64,000 nucleotides of DNA from Paenibacillus sp. JZ16 (GCF_015326965.1 NZ_CP017659.1:4902001-4966000); one strand, 5' to 3'; shown: positions 17,161 through 26,960, numbered from the stretch's first letter. Made by a program: numbers and translations. The notes: generated from the letters alone by a model not told the origin.

Positions 17161-17188
17161 TAACGCCTTTGGAGAGGGGATAGGATTC

Positions 17189-18148
17189 ATGAGTGGTTTG
17201 AAGGAAATTGCAAAGCTCGCGGATGTCTCAGTGTCTACAGTGTCCAACGTGCTGAACGGGCGCAAGAACGTGGGGCGGGAGACGAGGGAGCGAGTGCTGA
17301 GATTATGCTCGGAGCACGGCTATTTTCCGCATAAGTCAACCAAATCCGATAAAAGCAACACGATTATATTCGTCTTCAGCGACTTTGATCGCGATTATTA
17401 TTTAAAGATCATTAAGGGGATCAGCCATTGCCTGACGGAGAATGGATACGACCTTATCATCTGTACGAATAAATCCAGCACCAATTTTATGCGCAGCAAA
17501 TTTGCAAGCGGTACCATAAGTTTGGATCGGAATATGACGGACGAATATTTAGTCTCGGTAGCCACGCCGCAATTCCCTGTCGTTCTCATGGATCGGATTA
17601 TTGATAATGAGTACGCCAACACCAAAAGCGTGATCGTGGACAATTACCCCGTCATGTGTGAAATGGTCCAGGCCTTGGTGGATAAACAGTTTACGAATTT
17701 CGGATACATTGGCGGTTTGGAGTTTACCCTGGATCACAAGGAGCGGTTCGCCGGATTTATGGATACGCTTGCGAAGAATGGCATCGTGTTTGACCGCCGC
17801 AATTACTTCCATGGCGATTACAGCGAGGAAAGCGGATATCAGGCCGCCAAAATTCTGATCCTGAGTAATGCCTTGCCTGAAGTGCTGGTCTGTGCGAATG
17901 ATAATATGGCTCTCGGCGCGATTAAAGCTTTGGAAGAGAACGGAATACGGGTCCCGGAGGATATCTCGATCACCGGATTCGATAACTCGGATGCGGCGGC
18001 GATGGCCGGTTTGACCACGATTGCGATCCCGCGTTATGAAAGCGGTTATTTGGCGGCGAAGGAGCTGCTCGAGATGATCAAGGGCACAACGGGCAGGGAG
18101 CCCTTTAAGCTGAATGCCACCATCCAGTGGAGAAAAACGGTGAGATAA
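17189..18148 (+). CDS. LacI-family transcriptional regulator
   Basis: This 319-residue regulator opens with the LacI helix-turn-helix (LKEIAKLADVSVSTVSNVLNGRKNVGRETRERV) and continues as a periplasmic-binding-protein-like sugar sensor. The end ITGFDNSDAAAMAGLTTIAIPRYESGYLAA is typical. A GAGAGGGGATAGG ribosome site precedes ATG 17189. It lies directly upstream of a sugar ABC importer with a CG-centred operator-like site at that promoter, so it very likely represses the downstream operon until the imported sugar binds. Confidence 0.93.
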   Translation: MSGLKEIAKLADVSVSTVSNVLNGRKNVGRETRERVLRLCSEHGYFPHKSTKSDKSNTIIFVFSDFDRDYYLKIIKGISHCLTENGYDLIICTNKSSTNFMRSKFASGTISLDRNMTDEYLVSVATPQFPVVLMDRIIDNEYANTKSVIVDNYPVMCEMVQALVDKQFTNFGYIGGLEFTLDHKERFAGFMDTLAKNGIVFDRRNYFHGDYSEESGYQAAKILILSNALPEVLVCANDNMALGAIKALEENGIRVPEDISITGFDNSDAAAMAGLTTIAIPRYESGYLAAKELLEMIKGTTGREPFKLNATIQWRKTVR

Positions 18149-18161
18149 ACTTTATGATTGC

Positions 18162-18197
18162 AACTAGTAAAATATCAATAATTTTACTAGTTTTTTT
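18162..18197 (+). terminator. Intrinsic terminator of the LacI-type gene
   Basis: A 12-bp perfect stem (AACTAGTAAAAT with ATTTTACTAGTT), a 7-base loop and a T run. It separates the regulator transcript from the transporter operon. Confidence 0.88.
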
Positions 18198-18232
18198 ACT
18201 TAGTATTTTTATGAAAACGCGTACAATTTTTA

Positions 18233-18281
18233 TTGACAATCTAGGTAAACCGCCCTATGATGGGTTTGTAAACGTTTTACT
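18233..18281 (+). promoter_or_regulatory. Sigma-A promoter and LacI/CcpA-like operator of the sugar ABC operon
   Basis: TTGACA (18233-18238) and TATGAT (18256-18261) are 17 bases apart. Immediately downstream, near +1, lies TTGTAAACGTTTTACTT, a CG-centred near-palindrome typical of LacI-family sites and close to a cre box. Binding there would block initiation. Confidence 0.75.
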
Positions 18282-18312
18282 TTATAGAGTCCTTAAGGGG
18301 GAGGCGTGTCAC

Positions 18313-19575
18313 TTGAAAAAAGTAAAAAGGGTATTTAGCATACTTACAGCAACGGCTTTGGTTGCAACACTTGCAGCCTGCGGTGGTACATCTGACAAAG
18401 ATTCTGGAGCAGCATCCGGTGGTGATGGGGGAGATAAGCTGAAGAAAATTACGCTCTTCCAATCGAAAGTTGAAATTACAGAACCTCTTGAAGCTTTGGT
18501 TAAAACCTATAAAGAAGAAACCGGCAATGAGGTTGAAGTATGGGGTGCCGCAGGAGACGCTTATTCGCAGCAGCTGGTAGCGAAGCTCAGCAGCAACCAG
18601 GGACCGACGATATTCAGCGTGGCTCCAGGGCCCGAGTCCGAGAAGCTGAAATCTTATTTCTCCGATTTGAGCGGCGAAGAGTATGTGAAGAACATCGCGC
18701 CTGACATGGAATTGAAGGTCGATGATAAAACGGTCGGCGTTCCATACGGCGTAGAGGGCTTCGGCCTCGTGTATAACAAGGATCTGGTGGATCCGGCTAA
18801 CATGAAGGACCTGGATTCCTTCACCAAGACGCTGGAGCAGCTGAAGGCTGACGGGAAGAACGGTTTGAGCCTGTCCCAAGAGGCATACTTCCTGATCGGA
18901 CATATCATCAACACGCCGTTTGCGCTTCAATCCGATCCGCTGGCCTTTATCGACCAGCTGAACAAAGGCGAAGTGAAGATGGCCGATACGAAGGAGTTCC
19001 AAGAGTGGGCGAAATTCATGGACGTGATCAAGGCCAACACCAAGAATCCGCTGGAAGTGAAATACGATAGCCAAATGGGCGACTTCGCTACGGAAAAAAC
19101 GGCTATGGTGCACCAAGGCAACTGGAGTTATTCCATGCTTGCGGACTTCGGCGATTTCGGCTCCAAGGTGGGCATGATGCCGTTCCCGCTTGCCGGCAAC
19201 GATAAAATCGCCGTCGGCGTGGCCAGCTACTGGGTCGTGAACAATCAGGCGGACGCTGAGGAAGTTAAAGCCGCGAACGCATTCCTGAACTGGCTCTTTA
19301 CTAGCGACAGCGGCAAGAAAGCCATCGTGGACGATTTCAAATTCATCCCGGCTCTAACGAATATTGAAGCAGGCGATCTGGATCCATTGTCTCAAGCGGT
19401 GCACGAAGCAACCACGAAGGGTGAGACGATCACTTGGGCGTTGAACTACTTCCCATCGGGAATCATCACCAATGACCTGGCTCCGGCTACGCAGGAGTAC
19501 TTCATGAATCCGGGCATGACAGGAGAGCAGTTCCTGCAGAAGCTGGATGAAGTGTGGGCGAAAGCATCGAAATAA
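18313..19575 (+). CDS. Sugar ABC transporter solute-binding lipoprotein (family 1)
   Basis: This 420-residue precursor has a lipoprotein signal ending TLAA-C, a short Gly/Ser/Asp linker, and a family-1 carbohydrate-binding domain (IFSVAPGPE, GVPYGVEGFGLVYNKDL, MVHQGNWSYSMLADF). The start is TTG 18313, eight bases after GGGGGAGG; the longer frame back to 18127 runs across the terminator and promoter and is not credible. It is the first gene of an operon with two permeases, a ChbG-type deacetylase and a serine hydrolase. It is probably a receptor for an acetylated or amino-sugar oligomer, which is inference from that context. Confidence 0.92.
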   Translation: MKKVKRVFSILTATALVATLAACGGTSDKDSGAASGGDGGDKLKKITLFQSKVEITEPLEALVKTYKEETGNEVEVWGAAGDAYSQQLVAKLSSNQGPTIFSVAPGPESEKLKSYFSDLSGEEYVKNIAPDMELKVDDKTVGVPYGVEGFGLVYNKDLVDPANMKDLDSFTKTLEQLKADGKNGLSLSQEAYFLIGHIINTPFALQSDPLAFIDQLNKGEVKMADTKEFQEWAKFMDVIKANTKNPLEVKYDSQMGDFATEKTAMVHQGNWSYSMLADFGDFGSKVGMMPFPLAGNDKIAVGVASYWVVNNQADAEEVKAANAFLNWLFTSDSGKKAIVDDFKFIPALTNIEAGDLDPLSQAVHEATTKGETITWALNYFPSGIITNDLAPATQEYFMNPGMTGEQFLQKLDEVWAKASK

Positions 19576-19621
19576 TCGAGGCAAAACGATAATCACCTGA
19601 AATAACAATTCCATGAAAATG

Positions 19622-19672
19622 AAAGCCTAGCCTCAGACGTTCCGATGATGAGCGTTAGGCTTTTGTTTTTTC
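19622..19672 (+). terminator. Leaky terminator/attenuator between binding protein and permeases
   Basis: The arms AAAGCCTAGCCTCA and TGAGCGTTAGGCTTT pair with one internal mismatch and are followed by a T-rich tract. Such intercistronic hairpins usually allow the binding protein to be made in excess over the permeases. Confidence 0.7.
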
Positions 19673-19738
19673 TAACACGAATTCAAGGTTTGATGCCGCC
19701 TTGCGGGAATCATCCGGAACGGAAAGAAGGTATGGATT

Positions 19739-20614
19739 ATGAGCAAAAGTAAGGATAAAGCCTGGTTTGCCCTGTTTACGGTGCCGCTTCTGTTTATTTT
19801 CACGACCGTGGTTCTCATCCCGTTTATTATCGGGATTGTGTACTCTTTCGTAAATTGGGATGGCATTCCGGCAAATCCCAAAGTATTCGTAGGATTTGAT
19901 AATTACGTTCAGCTGTTCCAGGACGAACGATTCCTGTCATCGGCTTGGCATACGGTTCAATTCACGCTGCTCGCGCTGGTATGCGTCAACATTCTGGGTC
20001 TGGCCTTTGCCCTGCTGGTAACGACGAAGCTCCGCTCGAGAAATGCGGCGCGAACGATGTTCTTTATGCCGAACCTCATCGGCGGCCTGATTTTGGGATA
20101 CATCTGGCAGTTTATTTTTACGGATGCCTTCAGCTTCCTGGGCGAGAAGACCGGATTTGACAGCGTGTTCTTTAACTGGCTGCTGCATCCGCAGTTTGCG
20201 CTGTACGCCATCGTCGCCGTATTCACCTGGCAGCTGGCGGGTTATACGATGATCATCTACATCGCGGGCATCCAGGGGATTCCGGATGAATTGATGGAGG
20301 CAGCGAAGGTCGACGGCGCCAACCTGTGGCAGCGACTCAAGAGCATTGTGTTCCCGCTGTTAATGCCTTCGTTCACGATCTGTCTGTTCCTGACGCTGTC
20401 CGGGGCGTTCAAAATCTATGACGTGAACCTGTCGTTGACCAAGGGCGGACCGAGCAATGCGACGGAGATGTTTGCGATGAATATTTTCAACGAGATTTTT
20501 GCTTACGGTAATTATGGTTTAGGTCAGGCAAAAGCGATCATCTTCTTCTTGATTGTGGCCGGACTTACGCTGACGCAAGTTATCATCACGAAGAGAAGAG
20601 AGGTGCAGATGTAA
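19739..20614 (+). CDS. Sugar ABC transporter permease (MalF/UgpA type)
   Basis: The 291-residue protein has six predicted membrane helices. The EAA coupling loop ELMEAAKVDGANLWQRLKSIVFPLL lies at about 182-206, matching the carbohydrate-uptake-1 family. Its stop overlaps the start of the second permease at 20614. The two form the membrane channel for the sugar delivered by the upstream lipoprotein. As is common in these operons there is no ATPase gene, so a shared MsmX-type ATPase encoded elsewhere is expected. Confidence 0.92.
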   Translation: MSKSKDKAWFALFTVPLLFIFTTVVLIPFIIGIVYSFVNWDGIPANPKVFVGFDNYVQLFQDERFLSSAWHTVQFTLLALVCVNILGLAFALLVTTKLRSRNAARTMFFMPNLIGGLILGYIWQFIFTDAFSFLGEKTGFDSVFFNWLLHPQFALYAIVAVFTWQLAGYTMIIYIAGIQGIPDELMEAAKVDGANLWQRLKSIVFPLLMPSFTICLFLTLSGAFKIYDVNLSLTKGGPSNATEMFAMNIFNEIFAYGNYGLGQAKAIIFFLIVAGLTLTQVIITKRREVQM

Positions 20615-21450
20615 TGAAGAAATCAGGGAAATGGCTGCTCGACATCCTGCTGTTCCTCGCCTCGCTGGTCTTCTTGTCTCCGGTCTTCATCATGCTGATT
20701 AACTCTTTTAAGGATCGTGCGGAGCTGTATGAGAATGCGCTCGCGCTGCCTTCCTCCTTCAGCTTTGAGTACTATAAATCCGCGATGGAGAAGATGAATT
20801 TCTTCACCGCTCTGGGCAACTCGCTGTATGTCACCGTCATCTCGGTGATTATCGTCATCGTGCTTGCCTCCATGACGGCATGGATGCTGGTGCGGACGGA
20901 TAATAAGCTGAGCAAAATTATTTTCTTCACCTTCGTGGCGACCATGCTGATTCCCTTCCAGACGCTGATGATGCCGCTGATGCAGGTGATGGACTGGATT
21001 CGCACCAATCTGCACATTCCGATGCTCAACACTCATGAGGGCTTGATCTATATGAACGTCGGCTTTACGTCCAGTATGGCGGTCTTCCTGTACCACGGGT
21101 TCATCAAATCGGTACCGATTGCGCTGGAGGAGGCAGCTACGCTGGACGGCTGCTCCAAGCTGGGCGTGTTCTGGCGAATCGTGTTCCCGCTGCTGAAGAA
21201 CATCAGCGTGACCATCGCGATCCTGAACGTCATTGCGCTGTGGAACGACTACCTGCTTCCATCGCTGACGCTGTCGGATAAAGGGCTGCGCACAATCCCG
21301 CTGTCGACCTTCTATTTCTTCGGGGAGTTCACGATTGTGTGGAACCAGGCGATGGCCGGTTTGACGCTGACGATCATCCCGGTTGTCATTTTCTATATTT
21401 TCGCCCAGAAATACATCATCAAAGGGATTGCGGCAGGTGCGGTAAAATGA
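20614..21450 (+). CDS. Sugar ABC transporter permease (MalG/UgpE type)
   Basis: The 278-residue permease has six predicted helices and the EAA loop ALEEAATLDGCSKLGVFWRIVFPLL at about 169-193. The end YIIKGIAAGAVK is a frequent ending in this family. It is coupled to the preceding permease by a one-base overlap and to the following ChbG-type gene by ATGA at 21447-21450, so the deacetylase is co-translated with the transporter. Confidence 0.92.
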   Translation: MKKSGKWLLDILLFLASLVFLSPVFIMLINSFKDRAELYENALALPSSFSFEYYKSAMEKMNFFTALGNSLYVTVISVIIVIVLASMTAWMLVRTDNKLSKIIFFTFVATMLIPFQTLMMPLMQVMDWIRTNLHIPMLNTHEGLIYMNVGFTSSMAVFLYHGFIKSVPIALEEAATLDGCSKLGVFWRIVFPLLKNISVTIAILNVIALWNDYLLPSLTLSDKGLRTIPLSTFYFFGEFTIVWNQAMAGLTLTIIPVVIFYIFAQKYIIKGIAAGAVK

Positions 21451-22208
21451 GGCGGATCATTACGAGGGCCGACGATTATGCTTCCAGCCGTTCCGCCAAT
21501 GCTGCGATTGCCAAGGCCGTTGAGGCCGGATTCATTAAAAACGTGTCCATCATGGCGCCCGGTCCTTATCTTGGTGAGGCCGCGCAGCTGTTGGCGCATC
21601 GCAAGGACATCTGCTTCGGTTTCCATATGACGCTGAACGCGGAGTGGGATAACGTACGCTGGGGACCTGTTACCGCGAAGGAACAGGTTCCTTCGCTTGT
21701 CGATGAGTCCGGTTATTTCTATCAGGATCCGTTCCTGTTTCAGGATCATCCGCCTTTGCTGCAGGAGATCCTCCTGAAATGCGAAGCCCAGCTTGATAAA
21801 CTGACCGCAGCAGGCTTCAGCATTTCTTATGCCGATTCTCATATGCTGCCGGAGCGCTTCATACCCGGGCTGCAGGAAGAGCTGGACCGCTGGATTGAAG
21901 CGAAGGGGCTAATCAACCATCGCCATTACTACAATTTTTTCCCGGGCGGCGTGCCGGACGGGGTTGAGTCGTTTGAAAGGGTGCTTGGCAGCTTAACGGA
22001 TGATCAGTATTTCTTCCTGTCCCATCCGGCATTGTATTCGGAGGAAATGGTGCAGTGCGGCAATGCTCGAGTGGATGGGGAGGAGCTGGCGCGCGGACGC
22101 GATCAGGAGGCTTCTTTTCTTGCACGGGAGGACTTGAATGAGATTAGTGAGCGGCTTGGTTTTCGTGCCATACGTTATGATGAAGCGGTGCCATTACCTG
22201 GTGTATAA
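21447..22208 (+). CDS. ChbG/YdjC-family carbohydrate deacetylase
   Basis: The 253-residue protein belongs to the family of ChbG, a metal-dependent enzyme that removes one acetyl group from chitobiose or related N-acetyl oligosaccharides. Metal-binding elements are visible: RADDYA near residue 7-12 (tandem aspartates), GFHMTLN around 63-69 and DSHM around 131-134. I chose ATG 21447, which overlaps the permease stop; the upstream in-frame extension lies inside the permease gene. Its tight coupling to a sugar importer is the main clue that the imported substrate is an N-acetylated sugar. Confidence 0.88.
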   Translation: MRRIITRADDYASSRSANAAIAKAVEAGFIKNVSIMAPGPYLGEAAQLLAHRKDICFGFHMTLNAEWDNVRWGPVTAKEQVPSLVDESGYFYQDPFLFQDHPPLLQEILLKCEAQLDKLTAAGFSISYADSHMLPERFIPGLQEELDRWIEAKGLINHRHYYNFFPGGVPDGVESFERVLGSLTDDQYFFLSHPALYSEEMVQCGNARVDGEELARGRDQEASFLAREDLNEISERLGFRAIRYDEAVPLPGV

Positions 22209-22267
22209 TGGAAGGGTCATAATGAAATTATTTTATTGATACAGGGAGAGGCGAAAGGAAGATGAAC

Positions 22268-23695
22268 ATGAAAACGGTTCAATTATTGCCAAGAAGCACC
22301 CCCGAAAATCAAGGAATCTCATCTCAGTCAATCGAACGCTTTATCCGATCGATTCAGGAAAAGGAGCTTGAACTCCACAGCTTCATGCTGGTACGGCATG
22401 GACATGTCGTGGCGGAAGGCTGGTGGAAGCCGTATCAGGCGGACAAACCGCATATGCTGTTCTCGTTAAGCAAGAGCTTTACTTCTACGGCGATCGGACT
22501 GCTCGCCCAAGAGGGACAGATTGCGCTGGAGGACCGGGTGATCGGCTTCTTTCCGGAATACGCTCCTGAAGATCCCTCCCCGAATCTGTCCGCGATGACG
22601 ATACGCGACTTGCTTATCATGGGGACTGGACACGCGCAGGAGCCTGCCATGCCATCCGATATTTGGGCGGCCGACTTTCTTAAACAAGCGGTAGAGCATG
22701 AGCCCGGTACCCACTTTGTATATAACAGCGCAGCGACGTACATGCTTTCGGCCATTCTGCAGAAGGTTACCGGCATCACGCTGCTGGATTATTTGCAGCC
22801 TCGCCTGTTCGACCCGCTTGGCATTCATGGAGCCACATGGGAAAGCTGTCCGCAGGGAATCAACACCGGCGGATGGGGACTTAAGCTGAAGACCGAGGAC
22901 ATTGCCAAGTTCGGCCAGCTTTATCTTCAGAAGGGCGTATGGGAAGGCCAGCGGCTGATCCCGGAGGCGTGGATCGAGGAGTCGACCTCCAAACAGATAT
23001 CCAACGGACCTGCGGATTCCTCTTCGGATTGGACCGAAGGGTACGGCTATCAATTCTGGATGTGCCGACACGGGGCTTACCGCGGCGACGGCGCATTCGG
23101 ACAATTCTGCGTCGTGCTGCCGGAGCAGGATGCGGTCATAGCGATTACCTCCGGCCTTGGGGACATGCAGGCTGTGCTAGATGAAGCATGGGAGCATCTG
23201 CAACCTTCGATGAGGCCTGATGCGCTGCCGATCGACACCGGAGCGGAGGCTTCTCTTACCGAAACGCTGCAAGAGCTGAAGCTGGATCCGCCAAGCGAAG
23301 AAGCGGCATCCCCGGTCGAGAAGGACGTCACCGGGATCATCTATGATCTCGAAGAGAATGAGGCGAAGCTGCGTTCGTTCTCCTTCCGGTTTGAAGAAGA
23401 CGGCGCGGTAATGGAGCTTGAGGGGGAACACGGCGTCAATTCGGTTGTCTGTGGTCGCAAAGCGTGGAAGACGGGAACCACGAAGCTGATGATGATGGGG
23501 GATAATGAATATGCTGCCTCCATGACCTGGAAGGATGAGCGGACGTTGAAGCTGACCATCCGACTGACAGAGACGCCATTCTACTTAACCACGGAATGCA
23601 CCTTTGGTGAGGAAGGCATTCATCTTGCGTACTGGATGAATCAATCGTTCGAGGGCAAGGTGGTTCGGGAGATTAAGGGCAAGGTTAAGGCGTAA
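22268..23695 (+). CDS. Serine hydrolase of the beta-lactamase (class C / PBP4*-like) family
   Basis: The 475-residue protein lacks an obvious signal peptide, so it is probably cytoplasmic. The serine-nucleophile motif S-L-S-K (FSLSKSFTSTA) lies near residue 73, followed by FVYNSAATYMLSAIL near 155 as the second motif (YNS in place of the usual Y-x-N). The C-terminal 120 residues form an extra domain. Start at ATG 22268 (AAGGA eight bases upstream); ATG 22262 is an alternative with poorer spacing. It ends the sugar ABC operon before a perfect terminator. With ChbG it may process an imported acylated sugar or muropeptide-like compound, which is inference. Confidence 0.87.
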   Translation: MKTVQLLPRSTPENQGISSQSIERFIRSIQEKELELHSFMLVRHGHVVAEGWWKPYQADKPHMLFSLSKSFTSTAIGLLAQEGQIALEDRVIGFFPEYAPEDPSPNLSAMTIRDLLIMGTGHAQEPAMPSDIWAADFLKQAVEHEPGTHFVYNSAATYMLSAILQKVTGITLLDYLQPRLFDPLGIHGATWESCPQGINTGGWGLKLKTEDIAKFGQLYLQKGVWEGQRLIPEAWIEESTSKQISNGPADSSSDWTEGYGYQFWMCRHGAYRGDGAFGQFCVVLPEQDAVIAITSGLGDMQAVLDEAWEHLQPSMRPDALPIDTGAEASLTETLQELKLDPPSEEAASPVEKDVTGIIYDLEENEAKLRSFSFRFEEDGAVMELEGEHGVNSVVCGRKAWKTGTTKLMMMGDNEYAASMTWKDERTLKLTIRLTETPFYLTTECTFGEEGIHLAYWMNQSFEGKVVREIKGKVKA

Positions 23696-23720
23696 AGCCG
23701 GTAAAAGAATCGCTGTACAT

Positions 23721-23756
23721 AAAGAAACCTCTCCATTGTCATGGAGAGGTTTCTTT
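23721..23756. terminator. Perfect bidirectional terminator between serine hydrolase and pruA
   Basis: A 16-bp perfect stem (AAAGAAACCTCTCCAT with its complement) and a TGTC loop. Both flanks are T/A rich, so it serves both converging genes. Confidence 0.9.
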
Positions 23757-23767
23757 ACATGTCGTAA

Positions 23768-25315
23768 TCAGAATCGCTCCGACACCGCCTTCGCCTGTGT
23801 AAACAGGAGCAGGTAGTCACGCCCGCCGGCTTTGGAGTCGGTCCCGGACATATTGAAGCCGCCGAACGGGTGGATGCCCACCAAGGCGCCGGTGCATTTC
23901 CGGTTCAAATACAGGTTGCCGACATGGAAGTCGCGCCGGGCTTGCTCCAGGTGCGCGCGGTTGTTCGAGATCACCGCGCCGGTCAGCCCATAATCGGTAT
24001 TGTTGGCGAATCGGATCGCTTCGTCGAAGGAGGCTGCCTTCGTGAAGGACACGACCGGACCAAAGATTTCCTCCTGGGAAATACGGGCGGTGCTGGCGAC
24101 GTCCGCGAAGATCGTCGGCTGTATGAAATACCCCTCCGGATCGCCGGGAAAACCGCCAAGCACCAGCCTACCTTCGCTTTTCCCGATTTCGATATAGTCG
24201 AGAATTTTACGGTACGCCTTATCGTCGATGACGGGTCCTACCTGAGCCTCGGCATTGGAGGGGCTTCCGATCACCAGCTTCTTGGAGCGGTCGATCACCT
24301 TCTGCAGCACGATATCATAGACGTCCTCGTGCACGATGGCTCTGGAGCAGGCGGAGCATTTCTGCCCGGAGAAGCCGAATGCGGAAGCGGCAATCGCGTC
24401 CGCCGCGAGCTCCAAATCGGCTTCGTTGTCCACGATGATTGCGTCTTTCCCGCCCATTTCGGCGATGACGCGCTTGATCCAGCGTTGCCCCGGCTGCGTC
24501 TTGGCCGCACGCTCCTGAATCCGCAGTCCGACGTCGCGTGACCCCGTAAAGCTGATGAACCTGGTCAGTGGGTGATCCACCAAATAGTCACCCACTTCCT
24601 GACCCGGGCCAGGCAGGAAATTAACGACGCCCGGAGGCAGGCTGACCTCTTCCAGTAGCTCTACGAATTTAGCGGCTATGACCGGGGTGGTGCTGGCAGG
24701 CTTCAGCACAACGGTGTTGCCGGAGACGATGGCAGCCGTTGTCATGCCAGCCATAATCGCGAGCGGGAAGTTCCACGGCGGAATGACGATGCCGACGCCA
24801 AGTGGGATGTAATAAAGATGATTCTCTTCCTCTTCGTGGACCGTCAGCGGCTGGGGCGCGCTCAGGCGCTGCATTTCGCGTGCATAGAATTCCATGAAAT
24901 CGATCGCCTCGGCCGTATCCGCGTCGGCTTCGGCGCGCGTCTTGCCGGCTTCGAGAGTCATGAGCGCAGAGAACTCGAGCTTGCGCCGCCGCATGATCGC
25001 CGCAGCTTTGAACAGATAGCGTGCCCGTTCGCTCGGCTTGGTGTGCTTCCACGTCTCAAAGGTACGCGCTGCCGTCTGAATGGCTTGTTCGGCAAGCTCG
25101 GTATCCGCCTGGGACACGACGCCGATGACTTGGCGTTTGCGCGCCGGATTGACCGAATTTGCGGTGCGCTCCGTATGGATTTTGGCACCGCCGATGACCA
25201 GCGGGTACGATTGGCCAAGCTCGGCTTCGACCCCGGATAACGCCGCGTCGTATAACTTGTTGTTCCATTCGTTGTTGAAGTCCATAAATGGTTCGTTCCG
25301 AAAAGATGCTCGCAT
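23768..25315 (-). CDS. pruA: L-glutamate gamma-semialdehyde (delta-1-pyrroline-5-carboxylate) dehydrogenase
   Basis: The 515-residue enzyme oxidises glutamate semialdehyde to glutamate in proline and arginine breakdown. Landmarks include the family opening [25 protein letters not shown] for NAD binding, [11 protein letters not shown] with the general base glutamate, and the catalytic cysteine in [12 protein letters not shown] chose ATG 25315, which gives the usual length for RocA/PruA, is preceded by AAGGAGGGG and matches the family N-terminus; the open frame to 25384 adds an unrelated stretch. It is divergent from proline dehydrogenase and thus likely induced together with it. Confidence 0.93.
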   Translation of the reverse strand: MRASFRNEPFMDFNNEWNNKLYDAALSGVEAELGQSYPLVIGGAKIHTERTANSVNPARKRQVIGVVSQADTELAEQAIQTAARTFETWKHTKPSERARYLFKAAAIMRRRKLEFSALMTLEAGKTRAEADADTAEAIDFMEFYAREMQRLSAPQPLTVHEEEENHLYYIPLGVGIVIPPWNFPLAIMAGMTTAAIVSGNTVVLKPASTTPVIAAKFVELLEEVSLPPGVVNFLPGPGQEVGDYLVDHPLTRFISFTGSRDVGLRIQERAAKTQPGQRWIKRVIAEMGGKDAIIVDNEADLELAADAIAASAFGFSGQKCSACSRAIVHEDVYDIVLQKVIDRSKKLVIGSPSNAEAQVGPVIDDKAYRKILDYIEIGKSEGRLVLGGFPGDPEGYFIQPTIFADVASTARISQEEIFGPVVSFTKAASFDEAIRFANNTDYGLTGAVISNNRAHLEQARRDFHVGNLYLNRKCTGALVGIHPFGGFNMSGTDSKAGGRDYLLLFTQAKAVSERF

Positions 25316-25516
25316 GGGGAGGCCCCTCCTTAACATGATATGAATCGAAGCTTCTGGCCAATGGTCCAGCTGCGAATGCGTCATGGTGGCATGGTTAGGA
25401 ACTCCTGGTGAAAACCTCTATGTAAGATATGTATGTCTTCCTGCATGCCGTCATGATTTTTGCATATGAGTTAGATAGAGTGCATTTTTGGTTTACCTTG
25501 CAGAGGGGGCGCGCGC

Positions 25517-26437
25517 ATGGACGGAACCGAGCTTTACCGCAAAGTGATCCTGACGGTGTCCAGCAATAAACTCGTGAAATGGTTGTCGATCAAGTACGGC
25601 CGGAAATTGGCGGGCCGATTCATTGCCGGCGATACCTTGGATGAGGCGCTGGATGAAATCGAGAGGCTGAACGCGAAGGGCATTCTTGTCACGCTGGACC
25701 ATCTGGGGGAGGGCATCCGGACGCTGGACGAAGCAGCCGGGTATCGGGAGGAATATTTGAAGCTGGTGGAAGGGATCGCGAGGCGTGGAGTGCAGTCGAA
25801 CGTATCGCTGAAACCGACGCAGATGGGCATGGCGCTGGATCTGGAGAAGGCGTACGAGAACATCAAAATGGTGGTGAAAAAGGCGAAAGAGCACCGCAAT
25901 TTCGTTCGTCTGGATATGGAGGATTCGCCGTACACCCAGGCGACGATTGATATGACGCTGCGGCTCCATAAGGAGGGGCTGACCAACGTGGGGACCGTAA
26001 TGCAAGCCTACTTGTTCCGTACGGAGGAGGACGTCAAGAATTTGATGCATGCCGGCGTAAATCTGCGGTTGGTCAAGGGGGCGTACAAAGAGCCGGGAAC
26101 CATCGCCTTTCAGCAGAAGCGGGAGGTCATTGACAACTATAAGAAGTTGATCAAAATGCATTTTGATCAGGGAGCCTACGTCGCGATTGCTTCGCACGAC
26201 GACAACATCATCGACTGGGTGAAGGTGTTTGCCGAGCAGAGCCGCATAGACAAACAGGACTATGAATTTCAGATGCTGTACGGACTGAGGATGAACGATC
26301 AGGCTGCCCTGGCACAGGACGGCTACCGTATCAGGTGTTATATGCCCTACGGAACGATGTGGTACCCGTATTTCACCCGGCGGCTGGCAGAGAAGCCGGC
26401 CAACCTGATGATGGTGCTCAAGAATATGTTCAAGTGA
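25517..26437 (+). CDS. putB: Proline dehydrogenase
   Basis: The 306-residue FAD enzyme performs the first step of proline breakdown, passing electrons to the membrane quinone pool. The monofunctional Firmicute type is indicated by size and by the landmarks TLDHLGEG, VSLKPTQMG, VRLDMEDSPYT, RLVKGAYKE and the C-terminal block YFTRRLAEKPANL. The segment before it reads YGTMWYPYF where relatives usually have YG-x-DWY, so one conserved residue differs. The ATG at 25517 follows AGAGGGGG. The 200-base gap to divergent pruA contains the two promoters but no motif I can name. Confidence 0.92.
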   Translation: MDGTELYRKVILTVSSNKLVKWLSIKYGRKLAGRFIAGDTLDEALDEIERLNAKGILVTLDHLGEGIRTLDEAAGYREEYLKLVEGIARRGVQSNVSLKPTQMGMALDLEKAYENIKMVVKKAKEHRNFVRLDMEDSPYTQATIDMTLRLHKEGLTNVGTVMQAYLFRTEEDVKNLMHAGVNLRLVKGAYKEPGTIAFQQKREVIDNYKKLIKMHFDQGAYVAIASHDDNIIDWVKVFAEQSRIDKQDYEFQMLYGLRMNDQAALAQDGYRIRCYMPYGTMWYPYFTRRLAEKPANLMMVLKNMFK

Positions 26438-26497
26438 GCGGGGGGAAAACAACCAATTGCAATGGAGAGAGAACGGTAGCTCTTTCTAGCAGCTGTC

Positions 26498-26960
26498 CTA
26501 GAAGGAATAATATGCCTCCGAGCAGTCCATCAGGAAGGAACGCTCCAGCGGCAGGCTGCCTAACCGCATACGGGTGATGTGCTGTTGCAGATTGGCCTCC
26601 AGATCGGCGAGGGCCGATACGGCGAGCTGCATTCGTGCGGATCCCCACTGCTGCTGCTTCTGGGCATAGCGAATGGCCTCGGTCACGGGCATACCTCTCA
26701 GCCTCGTAAAGACGGATGCCCAGCGGATCAGATCCGCGAATTCTCTTGTGCTTGGCAGGGCATATTCGGCATACCCGGCCGCCTTTGCAGCTGATTTTGA
26801 ACAACCCGCAGTTCCAATCTCGGTCGCTCCAGGGGATAAAGCGTTCAGCCGAGCCCCGGTCGAAACGAAATATCTCCATGCAGCGGATGAGCTCTGCATT
26901 TAATGCAGGCGATGCGGTTTTGATGACGGGGGCCAGTGCGGCCTCGATGAGTTTCGTCAT
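26498..26960 (-). pseudogene. Unrecognised gene with an apparent frameshift
   Basis: Translation starts plausibly at ATG 26960 behind AAAAAGGAG and reads MTKLIEAALAPVIKTASPAL onward to about DRDWNCGLF near residue 54. A +1 shift near 26790 then links to a coherent frame reading GYAEYALPSTREFADLIRW and ending LMDCSEAYYSF at a stop at 26498. In the original frame the sequence turns into low-plausibility Arg/Gly-rich text and runs to 26430, overlapping putB. The joined product would be about 153 residues, helical and cytoplasmic, of a family I do not recognise. It may be a true pseudogene or carry a sequence error. Confidence 0.5.

Noticed and set aside
25493..26452. 319-residue minus-strand open frame opposite proline dehydrogenase
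   Set aside because: It mirrors the complete putB gene in antisense; composition (His- and Arg-rich) is that of a shadow frame.
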